Below are positions 34,615 to 45,494 of a stretch of DNA of 64,000 bases, piece after piece. Position 1 is the first letter of the stretch. Each line of letters opens with the position of its first letter. The notes below the pieces were generated by a model that was not told where the DNA came from, did not search any database, and saw only the letters and a list, made by a program, of their open reading frames with translations. This DNA is from Allobosea robiniae (GTDB lineage Bacteria; Pseudomonadota; Alphaproteobacteria; Rhizobiales; Beijerinckiaceae): NCBI RefSeq assembly GCF_900102525.1, contig NZ_FNBZ01000001.1, positions 806,001 through 870,000 of the forward strand. The letters run 5' to 3'. Made by a program: the position numbers and the translations under genes.

Positions 34615-34881
34615 TCAGTGGACGCTGACCATCCTCAGATCGTGCTCCCAGGCATTGGCCGTGGCGGCCTCGCGCGAATCCGTGACGAGGATCGGAGCAC
34701 CGTCGGCCGAGAGCAGGGTGAAGAGCTGCAAGCCGGATTCGATCTTCGGCGCCTGCGGGAAAATCCGCATCAGCTCGTCCGAGCTCATCGACTTGATATA
34801 GGCGACCTCGCCAGCACCGAGCGCGGCGAATTCCGCGGGGGTCAGCGGGTTGGTCTGGATAAGATTGCTGTCCTGTTTCAT
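34615..34881 (-). CDS. DUF1150 family protein
   Basis: 88-residue protein of the DUF1150 family, common next to small heat-shock genes in Rhizobiales. Conserved-looking blocks are FAALGAGEVAYIKSMSSDEL, then LLSADGAPILVTDSREAATA. The start at 34881 has AAGGAGGG 4 bases upstream. It follows the Hsp20 gene by about 110 bases on the same strand, so heat-stress co-expression is likely. The molecular role is unknown. Confidence 0.87.
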   Translation of the reverse strand: MKQDSNLIQTNPLTPAEFAALGAGEVAYIKSMSSDELMRIFPQAPKIESGLQLFTLLSADGAPILVTDSREAATANAWEHDLRMVSVH

Positions 34882-34992
34882 CGCGCCCTCCTTCAGAGCA
34901 GTGCGAATGCGGTTCTGATACTGCGCCTTCAATTATGAACAGATGCGAAAACCGCTGACGCATCCTTCAAAAGCTGGACGGGTCTCCGTCCT

Positions 34993-35421
34993 CTACTCCC
35001 GGCTCATGATATCGATACGCCGGATGAGCCGTTCCGGTTCCGGTCTGACGAGATCAATCGCCAGCAGGCCGTTCGACAGATCGGCGCCGAGAACCTGCAT
35101 GCCGTCGGCCAGCAGGAAGCTGCGCTGGAACTGACGGGCGGCGATGCCGCGGTGCAGAAACTGGCGATTCTTGTCGTCGCCCTGGCGGCCACGGATCGTG
35201 AGCTGGTTCTCCTCCAGCGTGATCTCGAGCTGCTCCCGGGCGAAGCCCGCGACGGCCAGCGTGATGCGCAGGCGATCGGGCTCGTCCTCCGTCCGGGTCA
35301 GCCGCTCAATATTGTAGGGCGGGTACCCCTCGCTCGCGCCCTTGGCGACGCGATCGAGCGCACGCTCGATATCGTCGAAGCCGAGCAGGAACGGGTGAGA
35401 CAGGCTAGGCGTACGCGTCAT
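34993..35421 (-). CDS. Hsp20 family small heat-shock protein
   Basis: 142-residue alpha-crystallin-domain chaperone of the IbpA type, which holds unfolding proteins for later refolding. It starts with SHPFLLGFDDIERALDRVAK, then YPPYNIERLTRTEDEPDRLR, and the alpha-crystallin core ITLEENQLTIRGRQGDD with FLHRGIAARQFQRSFLLADG. The C-terminal I-x-I-type tail is only weakly visible (RRIDIMSRE). It is paired with DUF1150 downstream. I looked for a ROSE RNA thermometer upstream and did not find a convincing one. Confidence 0.93.
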   Translation of the reverse strand: MTRTPSLSHPFLLGFDDIERALDRVAKGASEGYPPYNIERLTRTEDEPDRLRITLAVAGFAREQLEITLEENQLTIRGRQGDDKNRQFLHRGIAARQFQRSFLLADGMQVLGADLSNGLLAIDLVRPEPERLIRRIDIMSRE

Positions 35422-35608
35422 CGCTCCAGGCCCTCGAAAGGCGCCTCACAGACATCGGGACCCGCCGCCGGCAGCACCCCGCGGGCGAAAGGCGAACCCT
35501 TCCGCTTGAACAAGATATGGCGAAGAGCAGAGGCCGCTTCAAGAGGAGCGGCCGGTAGCCGGCAACCCGTCAGGCGAGGCGGAATTCCGACGATGTCCGG
35601 AAGGAGAA

Positions 35609-35685
35609 TGGTACAGCCACCCCGGCTTGAACGGGGGACCTCTAGATCCACAATCTAGCGCTCTAACCAACTGAGCTATGGCTGC
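35609..35685 (-). tRNA. tRNA-His (GTG)
   Basis: 77 bases including an encoded CCA. All arms form: acceptor GCAGCCA/TGGCTGT, D arm GCTC/GAGC, anticodon arm CTAGA/TCTAG with loop TTGTGGA (anticodon GTG), and T arm CCCCG/CGGGG with TTCAAGC. The acceptor pair 1:72 is G-U and base 73 is A. Standard bacterial tRNA-His has G-1 paired with C73. The U72/A73 form is the alternative identity described for many alphaproteobacteria, whose HisRS changed to match. Confidence 0.97.
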
Positions 35686-35835
35686 CCGTACCGAGGGCTT
35701 CGCGACCGGCCGCCGCGGCGGGGTCGTCAGCGGCGCGGACCCTAGTGCCGAGTCTCGGCTTTTGCAACCGCGTAATTCAACTCCGGCTCCGGAAATTCGG
35801 CGCAGCGATGGCGCGCGCCGAATCCGGCCGCTGGA

Positions 35836-36684
35836 TCAATCCTTGCGCAGGGCCGCGTTGGCGGTCCGGGCGAGCTCCTTCAGGTGCTCGGCATAGGATT
35901 CGTAGCTGCGGCGCACCGCCTTGGCCTGTAACGCGATCGCCTCCGAGGCGCTGTTGCTGCGCGCCAGCGTCTGTGCGTCGCCCAGCGTCGCCTCCAGCTC
36001 GGCGCAGGCATGGTCGAGCATGCGGGCCTGCAGGGCTCCGAAGGCGCGTGCCATGGTCAAGGCCTGGCTCATCGCAGTCGCGGTGACGACGGCAGCCGCT
36101 TCGGGCGGGCGCGGCAAGGGCAGCGAAGCGGGCTGCGGCGGCGCCTTGGCAGCCGGCGCGGGAGCGGGCTCCGCCGGCTTTGCGACCGGGGCGACAGGGG
36201 CGACCGCGACAGGCGCCGACTTGGCGACGATGGGCTTGGCGGATGCCGTCTCAGCGACTGCTGGCTTGACGAGCGCCGGCTTCACTTCGGCAGCTACAGC
36301 CTTGGACACCGCTGCGGCAGGCTTGATGGCCTTCGCGGCAACCTTCGGCCCCGCGACCTTCGCGACAGGCTTCTCGACGCGAATCTTGACCGGCGCCGCT
36401 TTCTTCAGGGCACTCGCGACGGCGGGCTTGGCCAGAGGAGCCGGCTTGGCCACGGGAGCAGGCTTGGCCGCTGCGACCGGCGACGGCGCGGGAGCGGTGA
36501 CCTTGACGGGCTCGGGCTTGGCCGGAGCAGCGGTGACGGCAGGTTGCGCGGGAGTGGCAACCTTCGGCCTCTCGGCCTGCGCGGCAGCGGGCGGCGTCGC
36601 GGCCGGTGCAGGCGTCAGCGCCTTCACCGGGGACAGGCTGACCGGGACCTTGGACTTGGTCCGGGTCGGAGCAGGCTTGACCAT
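35836..36684 (-). CDS. phasin-like protein with long Ala/Pro/Lys N-terminus
   Basis: 282-residue two-part protein. Residues 1-195 are a repetitive, basic Ala/Pro/Lys/Val stretch (units such as KPAPVAKPAPLAKP), probably disordered and resembling histone-H1-like tails. Residues of about 200-282 form a helical domain (ALTMARAFGALQARMLDHAC and SYESYAEHLKELARTANA) like the phasin_2 family that coats polyhydroxyalkanoate granules. The next gene upstream on the same strand is a clear phasin, which supports a granule role. The basic arm could bind DNA, as PhaF/PhaM-type proteins do when segregating granules; that is inference. Confidence 0.72.
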   Translation of the reverse strand: MVKPAPTRTKSKVPVSLSPVKALTPAPAATPPAAAQAERPKVATPAQPAVTAAPAKPEPVKVTAPAPSPVAAAKPAPVAKPAPLAKPAVASALKKAAPVKIRVEKPVAKVAGPKVAAKAIKPAAAVSKAVAAEVKPALVKPAVAETASAKPIVAKSAPVAVAPVAPVAKPAEPAPAPAAKAPPQPASLPLPRPPEAAAVVTATAMSQALTMARAFGALQARMLDHACAELEATLGDAQTLARSNSASEAIALQAKAVRRSYESYAEHLKELARTANAALRKD

Positions 36685-36779
36685 GGCGGCTCTCCTTCAG
36701 CGGCAAACGGCGAAGGCCGGACCCACGCGGTCCGGCCGAAAAGCGGTATCGGCGCCATCCGGCGCCGAATCAGCAGGCC

Positions 36780-37175
36780 TCAGCGGCCCTTGGTCGCCTT
36801 GCTGACGGTCTCGGCGGCCTTGGTCGCGGCATCCTGCGCGGCGGTGCCGAGATCCTTGATCTGGTTCTGGAAGGCGGCGACCTGCGACTTCAGGAAGTCC
36901 GACTGGTGCTGCATCACCTCGGTGAGATCCTTCGACTTCACCAGCTTCTGGGCGAAATCGAACGCGGCCGCGACATTGTTCTCTGCATAGGCGATGGCCT
37001 TGCGGGTCGCGTCCTGCGTGTTGGCGCGGGCGTTCTCGGCTGAGCCATGGGCATTGTCCACAGCCTTGTGGGCAGCGCCCATGAAGCCGTCAAACGCCTT
37101 GCGGGCCTGCTCGACGCTGCGCTCGGCGAACTCGCGCATTTCTGTGGGCACTTCATAAGGCAGCTTGCCGTTCAT
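36780..37175 (-). CDS. phasin family protein
   Basis: 131-residue phasin, a small amphipathic helical protein that coats polyhydroxyalkanoate granules. MREFAERSVEQARKAFDGFM near the start and TRKAIAYAENNVAAAFDFAQ in the middle are family-typical. LVKSKDLTEVMQHQSDFLKS includes the conserved region. No signal or membrane segment. The downstream gene on the same strand is a phasin-like protein with a basic tail. Two TGC-N3-GCA motifs upstream could be PhaR sites. Confidence 0.9.
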   Translation of the reverse strand: MNGKLPYEVPTEMREFAERSVEQARKAFDGFMGAAHKAVDNAHGSAENARANTQDATRKAIAYAENNVAAAFDFAQKLVKSKDLTEVMQHQSDFLKSQVAAFQNQIKDLGTAAQDAATKAAETVSKATKGR

Positions 37176-37216
37176 CGAATCCTCCTGTCGTGTGGTGATC
37201 CATCCCTAGATCATTG

Positions 37217-37245
37217 TGCACTGCAATATCATTGTTGCGCCGCAA
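37217..37245. promoter_or_regulatory. candidate PhaR operators upstream of the phasin gene
   Basis: Two TGC-N3-GCA inverted repeats, TGCACTGCA (37217-37225) and TTGCGCCGCAA (37235-37245), lie 42-70 bases upstream of the phasin start with centres 19 bases apart. PhaR, the repressor of phasin genes, is reported to bind TGC-N3-GCA-type sequences. The regulator itself is not in the window. Confidence 0.45.
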
Positions 37246-37350
37246 TGACAACAGCGTGACAATTGGTGACGGCCGCCATGTTAACGCTGTTTCCATGAGA
37301 AGCGGGAGAGCGATCTTCGGTTCCATGGATTTGCCGCCGTTTGGGGTCTA

Positions 37351-37365
37351 TTAAGGCTTTGTTAG
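37351..37365. promoter_or_regulatory. near-consensus CtrA box upstream of the PdhS-like kinase
   Basis: TTAA, GGCTTTG, TTAG: one mismatch from TTAA-N7-TTAA, 35 bases upstream of the kinase start. A GTTAAC half-site lies further up at 37280. The match is weaker than the perfect box at 1288. Confidence 0.35.
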
Positions 37366-37399
37366 GCATAACGGGCGCGGATCGAACGAGCAGGCAGGC

Positions 37400-40366
<2,967 letters not shown>

Positions 40367-40387
40367 TCGAACGGCGACATAGACACT

Positions 40388-40419
40388 AAAAAGCCCGGGA
40401 CCGATGTCCCGGGCTTTTT
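40388..40419. terminator. bidirectional terminator between kinase gene and mgtE
   Basis: Perfect stem GCCCGGGAC/GTCCCGGGC with a CGAT loop, flanked by five A and five T. It lies 22 bases after the kinase stop and 8 before the mgtE stop. Confidence 0.92.
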
Positions 40420-40426
40420 CATTTGG

Positions 40427-41794
40427 TCAAAGCAGCGTCCCGGTCAGGATGAGCGCCGCCACGCCGAAATAGATCACGAGACCGGTGACATCGACCAACG
40501 TCGCGACGAAGGGCGCCGAGGCGCTGGCGGGATCGAAGCCGAGCCGCTTCAGCGCGAAAGGCAGCATCGAGCCGGCGAGCGAGCCGAAGGTAACAATGCC
40601 GACGAGCGCGCCGCCGACCGTTGCGGCGATCAGCATCCAGTGCGGCCCGTAATCGTAGAAGCCGAGCCATTGCCACGCGACGATCCGGGCGACGCCGATC
40701 ACGCCGAGGATGCTGCCGAGCGTGAGGCCGGTCGGCAATTCGCGCAGTGCGATCCGCCACCAGTCCTTCAGCGTGACCTCGCGCAGCGCCAGCGCCCGGA
40801 TGATCAGCGAAGTTGCCTGCGAGCCGGAATTGCCGCCCGAACTCATGATCAGCGGGATGAACAGCGTCAGCACGATCGCCTTCTCGAGCTCGCCCTCGAA
40901 GAACTGCATGACGGATGCGGTCAGCATCTCGCCGACCAGCAGGATCGAGAGCCAGCCGGCGCGCTTGCGGATCATCGCGACGAAGCCGATCTCGTTATAG
41001 GGCTGGTCCAGCGCCTCCATGCCGCCGAGCTTCTGCACGTCCTCGGTCGTCTCGGCGATCATCGCGTCGATGACGTCGTCGAAGGTGACGATGCCGATGA
41101 GCTGCTCCTCCGCGTCGACGACAGGCACCGACAGCAGGTCGTATTTGGTGATGAGGCGCGCCACCTCCTCGCGATCGATTTCCGGAGTGACGCAGATCGG
41201 CTTGTGCGCCGGCACGACCGACTCGACCGGCGCCTCCGGATCACCGCTGATCAGGCGCCTGAGCGAGACCGCGCGCACCAGCTTGCGCGTCACGGAATCG
41301 AGCACGTAGATCGCGTAGACCGTCTCGCGCGAGCGCTCGACGCGGCGGATATGGTCGAGCGTCTGCTGCACCGTCCAGTTCGAGGGCACGCTGACGAACT
41401 CGGTCGTCATGATCGAGCCGGCGCTGTGCTCGGGATAGGCCAGCAGCTTCTTGAGATCGGAGCGGGTCTGGCGATCGAGACGCCCGCTGACGCGCGCGCG
41501 CGTCTCCTCGTCGAACTCCTGGAAGACGTCGGCCGCCCGGTCCGCCGACATGGCGGAGAGCAGCGCACCGGCGCGCTGGTCGGGCAGCAGCGCCACCGCC
41601 TCGGCGGCGGCGGTGAGCTCGGGTTGGTCGAGCACCTCGACGGCACGTTCGAACGGCAGTTCGGCCAGGACATGCGCGATGGTCGCGTCGTCCTGGTCGT
41701 TCAACGTCTCGACGATGTCGGCGACGTGTTCCTGCGCCAGCGTCTGGGCCAGCGTCACGGCAAGGAGGTCCGTCGTGGCGGCGGTATCGTTCAT
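40427..41794 (-). CDS. mgtE: magnesium transporter MgtE
   Basis: 455-residue Mg2+ channel. The N domain (about 20-130, VLAELPFERAVEVLDQPELT) and two CBS domains (about 135-255) form the cytoplasmic magnesium sensor. A plug helix and five C-terminal membrane helices form the pore, with SGGNSGSQATSLIIRALALR carrying the conserved pore Asn and Ser/Thr residues. Length is normal. The start at 41794 has AAGGA upstream. No M-box riboswitch was recognised in the upstream 330 bases. Confidence 0.95.
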   Translation of the reverse strand: MNDTAATTDLLAVTLAQTLAQEHVADIVETLNDQDDATIAHVLAELPFERAVEVLDQPELTAAAEAVALLPDQRAGALLSAMSADRAADVFQEFDEETRARVSGRLDRQTRSDLKKLLAYPEHSAGSIMTTEFVSVPSNWTVQQTLDHIRRVERSRETVYAIYVLDSVTRKLVRAVSLRRLISGDPEAPVESVVPAHKPICVTPEIDREEVARLITKYDLLSVPVVDAEEQLIGIVTFDDVIDAMIAETTEDVQKLGGMEALDQPYNEIGFVAMIRKRAGWLSILLVGEMLTASVMQFFEGELEKAIVLTLFIPLIMSSGGNSGSQATSLIIRALALREVTLKDWWRIALRELPTGLTLGSILGVIGVARIVAWQWLGFYDYGPHWMLIAATVGGALVGIVTFGSLAGSMLPFALKRLGFDPASASAPFVATLVDVTGLVIYFGVAALILTGTLL

Positions 41795-42128
41795 GGCTCT
41801 ATTCCTTGCGATCGGGCCGTCGTGGCCGGATCGCAGGCGAGCCGGGGGACCCGGTCAGGCGCGCGAGGCGGCGGCGGACGGCTTCGACTGTCGGCTGGGA
41901 CTGTCGCTTGGCATCGGGTCGGGGTTTCCTGTGAGCAGCCGGCCGCAGGGGCCGGAGGCACGAGGCCAATGCACCCGCAAAGCGCCCGCGTCAAACGGTT
42001 TTTACCTCGCTCGCGGGCCGATCATTGGCATTGGCCGATGCGGCCTGCCCGGCCTATTGTCACAGGTGACGAACCGGCGCTTTCAGTCGGCCTCGTCGTC
42101 GTCCGCCCTCTCTCGCTGGATTCCGCCG
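41795..42128. other. intergenic region between divergent mgtE and GST genes
   Basis: 334 GC-rich bases that must contain the promoters of two divergent genes. I see some short GC-rich inverted repeats (for example GCCGGCCGCAGGGGCCGG near 41938-41955). No convincing riboswitch, small gene or operator. Confidence 0.4.
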
Positions 42129-42791
42129 ATGTCCCTGACCATCTATGGCTGTTACCGCTCGCGCGCGACGCGCGTCATCTGGCTCGCCAACGAGCTCGGC
42201 CTGCCCTTCAACCATGTGCCGGTGATCCAGGCCTATCGCCTGCCCGATCCGAAGGCGCCGGGCGTGCCGCTGCACACCCGCAGCGCCGATTTCCTAAAGA
42301 TCAACCCGAACGGCCATATCCCGAGCATCGACGACAACGGCTTCAAGCTGCACGAATCGCTGGCGATCAACCTCTATCTCGCCCGCAAGCATGGCGGCCC
42401 GCTCGCTCCGAAGGACGCGCAGGAGGAAGGGCTGGCCGTGATGTGGTCGCTCTGGGCCGCGACCGAATGCGAGAGCCATGCGCTCAACCTGCAGTTCCAC
42501 CTCGCCGCCTATCCGCCGGAGAAGCGCAAGCCTGAGCTGGTCGAGGCCGCGCTCGCCGCCCTGCCCGGTCCGTTCGGCGTGCTCGACCAGACGCTGGCCG
42601 AGAATGGCGGTTATGTGATGGGCAACCGCTTCACCGTCGCCGACATCAACGTTGCGGAGGTGATCCGCTACGCCAAGCCGGCGACGCAGCTCTTCGATGC
42701 CAATCCACGCGTGAAGGCCTGGCTCGAAGCCTGCCAGGCGCGGCCGGCCTTCCAGGCGATGTGGGAGGCGCGCGACGCCGAAGCTGCCTGA
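42129..42791 (+). CDS. glutathione S-transferase family protein
   Basis: 220-residue GST. The thioredoxin-like N-domain (1-90) has TIYGCYRSRATRVIWLANEL and the cis-Pro/Glu region INPNGHIPSIDDNGFKLHES that binds glutathione. The C-terminal helical domain has NRFTVADINVAEVIRYAK, a folding-box motif (TVADINVAEV). The start at 42129 follows normal family length; an open frame extends far upstream without support. The substrate is unknown. Confidence 0.9.
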   Translation: MSLTIYGCYRSRATRVIWLANELGLPFNHVPVIQAYRLPDPKAPGVPLHTRSADFLKINPNGHIPSIDDNGFKLHESLAINLYLARKHGGPLAPKDAQEEGLAVMWSLWAATECESHALNLQFHLAAYPPEKRKPELVEAALAALPGPFGVLDQTLAENGGYVMGNRFTVADINVAEVIRYAKPATQLFDANPRVKAWLEACQARPAFQAMWEARDAEAA

Positions 42792-42872
42792 GCGCGCAGA
42801 ATCCGGGTGGCCGGGCCTTGCCCGGCCGCCTACTGACGCGGGATGACCCGGCCAGCGAGCAGAGCTTCCGCC

Positions 42873-43808
42873 ATGACACCGCCGACCTCCGCTCCCGCGC
42901 TGCGCATGGGCCCGTTCGAATGGTTCCTGCTGATCGTCCTGTCGATCCTGTGGGGCGGCTCGTTCTTCTTCAACAAGCTGACCGTGGCGGAATGGCCGCC
43001 CTTCGCCGTGGTGCAGGTGCGCGTCGGCCTCGCGGCGCTGGCGCTGCTTCTGGTCGTGCGAATCGCAGGCCAGTCGATGGCGGTCGGGCGCGAACTCTGG
43101 CTCGCCTTCTTCGGGATGGGCATCCTCAACAACCTGATCCCGTTCAGCCTGTTCCTCTGGGGCCAGCAGCAGATCGCGAGTGGTCTGGCCTCGATCCTGA
43201 ACGCGACCACGCCGATCTTCGCAGTGCTGGTGATGCATTGCTTCGGCAACGAGAAGGCGACGGGACTGAAGCTCGGCGGCGTGCTGGCCGGCCTCATCGG
43301 CGTCGCCATCCTGATGGGGCCTGATGCGCTCAGCGGCCTCGGCTCCAATCTGGCGGCGCAGCTCGCCTGCATCCTCGCCGCGGTCTCCTATGCCTTTTCC
43401 GGCCTGCTCGGCCGGCGTTTCAGGGGCGTGTCGCCGCTGGTCGCCGCCACCGGTCAGCTTTCGGCCTCGACATTGATGATGATCCCGATCGTCTTCGTGA
43501 TGCATCCGCCCTGGACGCTGCCGGTACCGTCGCAGCAGGCGCTTCTCGCCCTCGTCGGACTGGCGCTGATCTCGACGGCGCTCGCCTATCTCCTGTTCTT
43601 CCGGATCATGCGCACGGCCGGGCCGAGCAACGTCATGCTCGTCACCTTTCTGATCCCTGTCAGCGCCATCCTGCTCGGCTCCGGCCTCCTGGGAGAGGAA
43701 TTGCTGCCGCGCCATTTCGCCGGCATGGCTGCGATCTTCGTCGGGCTCGCCCTGATCGATGGCCGCATCGCGCGCATCGCCCAGGCCAGACCCGCCCCAA
43801 CCGCCTGA
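42873..43808 (+). CDS. DMT superfamily (EamA) transporter
   Basis: 311-residue transporter with ten hydrophobic helices in two EamA repeats. Examples are LLIVLSILWGGSFFFNKL in helix 1 and FLWGQQQIASGLASILNATT around helices 3-4. The second repeat ends with FLIPVSAILLGSGLLGEELL, typical of EamA proteins. Members export amino acids or other metabolites. The start could be 42873 or 42843; neither has a strong ribosome site. It lies 81 bases after the GST stop on the same strand. Confidence 0.87.
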   Translation: MTPPTSAPALRMGPFEWFLLIVLSILWGGSFFFNKLTVAEWPPFAVVQVRVGLAALALLLVVRIAGQSMAVGRELWLAFFGMGILNNLIPFSLFLWGQQQIASGLASILNATTPIFAVLVMHCFGNEKATGLKLGGVLAGLIGVAILMGPDALSGLGSNLAAQLACILAAVSYAFSGLLGRRFRGVSPLVAATGQLSASTLMMIPIVFVMHPPWTLPVPSQQALLALVGLALISTALAYLLFFRIMRTAGPSNVMLVTFLIPVSAILLGSGLLGEELLPRHFAGMAAIFVGLALIDGRIARIAQARPAPTA

Positions 43809-43988
43809 TCCCGCATATCTTTTCCGGGCCTCTCATCAGCCGAGCGCCCTGACGGCACTCAGCCGAAAGGCTTTGTTGTCAAAAGATTATGAATTTCTGT
43901 AGGATCGACACCTTGGTCGGAACCGCTATTGGCGACGGCCACCGATAGAGATATCGCGGCAAGCGATACACGGGACAGGGGACGGCTC

Positions 43989-44975
43989 ATGGATGTGCGG
44001 CAGCTGCGATGTTTCATCGCGGTGGCGGAAGAGCTGCACTTCGGCCGGGCAGCCGAGCGGCTCGGCGTCGCGCCGCCCGCGCTGTCGCGGCAGATCAGCG
44101 CCCTCGAAGACGAACTCGGCGTCGCCCTGCTGACGCGTACGACCCGGCAGGTCGCGATGACCCGCGCCGGGCTGATCATGCTCGAGGAGGCCAAGGGCAT
44201 CCTGGTCAAGATGGAGCATGCCTCGCGTGCCGTGCGCGAGGCCTCGCTCGCTTCGGGCAAGGTGCTGCGCGTCGGCGCGATCGACGCGGCCTCGTCGAGC
44301 TTCGTGCCGGAGGCGCTGATGGCCTTCCGCGCCCGCTTCCCCGGCATCGAGATCAAGTTCGTCGAGGCGATGACGGCCGCGCTCGTCCAGATGCTGGAGG
44401 CCGGCAAGCTCGACCTCGCGCTCACTCGCCCGCCCCGCAAGCCGACCGACTGCGCCTTCGAGATCCTGCGGGTCGAGCGCCCGATCGTGGTGCTGAACGA
44501 GAACCATCCGCTTGCCGCGCGCGAGCACCTGACCATGCTCGATCTCGTCGGCGAGCCCTTCGTCGTGCCGTCCAAGCGCATCCGGCCTTACGCCTACGAT
44601 CTGGTCATGGCCTATTTCGAGAGCGTCGGCGCGGTTCCCAACGTCACCATCGAGGCGACCGAGAAGCCGGCGATGATGTCGGCGGTCGCGGCCGGGCTCG
44701 GCATGGCGCTGGCTCCGGACTGGGTCTCGCGCTTATCCTTCCCCGGCGTGACGATGCGGCGCCTGCGCGGCGCGATGCTCGATCCACCGCCGCCGGGCGC
44801 GCTCGTCGGCGTCTCCTGGCGTCCGCAGCAGAAGCTGCCCTCCCGCGACGACTTCCTCGCGATCCTCAGGGAGAGCGTGACGCTGCTCGACGAACGCCAC
44901 GTCCTGCCCTTCGTGGCACCGAAACCGCAGAAACGAACCGCCCGCACCGGGTCGCCAATCGGAGGAGCCTCATGA
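43989..44975 (+). CDS. LysR family transcriptional regulator
   Basis: 328-residue LysR regulator. The winged helix-turn-helix occupies the first 60 residues (MDVRQLRCFIAVAEELHFGR, then LGVAPPALSRQISALEDELG). The effector-binding domain follows. Its stop overlaps the tctB start by 4 bases (ATGA) on the same strand, so regulator and transporter are co-translated rather than divergent, which is less usual for LysR. It probably senses the carboxylate taken up by TctABC. The start at 43989 is preferred over 43929 because LysR proteins begin close to this motif. Confidence 0.9.
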   Translation: MDVRQLRCFIAVAEELHFGRAAERLGVAPPALSRQISALEDELGVALLTRTTRQVAMTRAGLIMLEEAKGILVKMEHASRAVREASLASGKVLRVGAIDAASSSFVPEALMAFRARFPGIEIKFVEAMTAALVQMLEAGKLDLALTRPPRKPTDCAFEILRVERPIVVLNENHPLAAREHLTMLDLVGEPFVVPSKRIRPYAYDLVMAYFESVGAVPNVTIEATEKPAMMSAVAAGLGMALAPDWVSRLSFPGVTMRRLRGAMLDPPPPGALVGVSWRPQQKLPSRDDFLAILRESVTLLDERHVLPFVAPKPQKRTARTGSPIGGAS

Positions 44976-45490
44976 GTTTGAACCAGATAGAGCGGGCACA
45001 GGGTCTGCGCGTAAGATCGACGCAGGACATGTGGGCAGGGGTGTTCATGATCGTGTTCGCCTGCGTGGCCGTGTTCATGGCCTGGGATCTGCCCATGGGC
45101 AGCCTGCGGCAGATCGGGGCGGGCATGCTGCCGAAATCCATCGCCACGATCTGCGGCGCGTTGGGCGTGATTCTGGCGCTGAGCTCGCTGCGCTATCACG
45201 GCGAGGCCCTGACGCCCTGGTCGTGGCGCGCCGTCGTTCACGTCCTCGGCGGGACCGTCCTTTTCGCGCTGGCGATCCGCGGTTTCGATCTCGGGCCGAT
45301 CCATGTGCCTTCGCTCGGCCTCGTCATCGCCGGGCCGCTGGTCGTGCTGTTCTCGGGCATGGCGGCGAGCGACCGCAGCCTGAAGGAGCTGGTGATCTTC
45401 GCGGCCGTGATGACGTTCGGCTGCGCGCTGCTGTTCAAATATGGGCTGGGACTGCCAATTCCCCTCGCCCCCTGGCTGCTTGGAATCTGA
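44972..45490 (+). CDS. tctB: tripartite tricarboxylate transporter TctB family protein
   Basis: 172-residue small membrane subunit of a TTT-type secondary transporter, with four helices (DMWAGVFMIVFACVAVFMAW is the first). GGAGGAG lies 6 bases upstream of ATG 44972. It overlaps the LysR stop by 4 bases, and tctA starts 4 bases after its end. TctB sequences diverge quickly, so the call rests on size, topology and position. Confidence 0.88.
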   Translation: MSLNQIERAQGLRVRSTQDMWAGVFMIVFACVAVFMAWDLPMGSLRQIGAGMLPKSIATICGALGVILALSSLRYHGEALTPWSWRAVVHVLGGTVLFALAIRGFDLGPIHVPSLGLVIAGPLVVLFSGMAASDRSLKELVIFAAVMTFGCALLFKYGLGLPIPLAPWLLGI

Positions 45491-45494
45491 CGCC

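Noticed and set aside
35422-35608. ROSE-type RNA thermometer upstream of the Hsp20 gene
   Set aside because: I could not find the typical anti-Shine-Dalgarno hairpin near the start; only a plain GGAG is visible.
41795-42128. M-box magnesium riboswitch upstream of mgtE
   Set aside because: No matching conserved core or ordered stems were recognised; only short GC-rich repeats.
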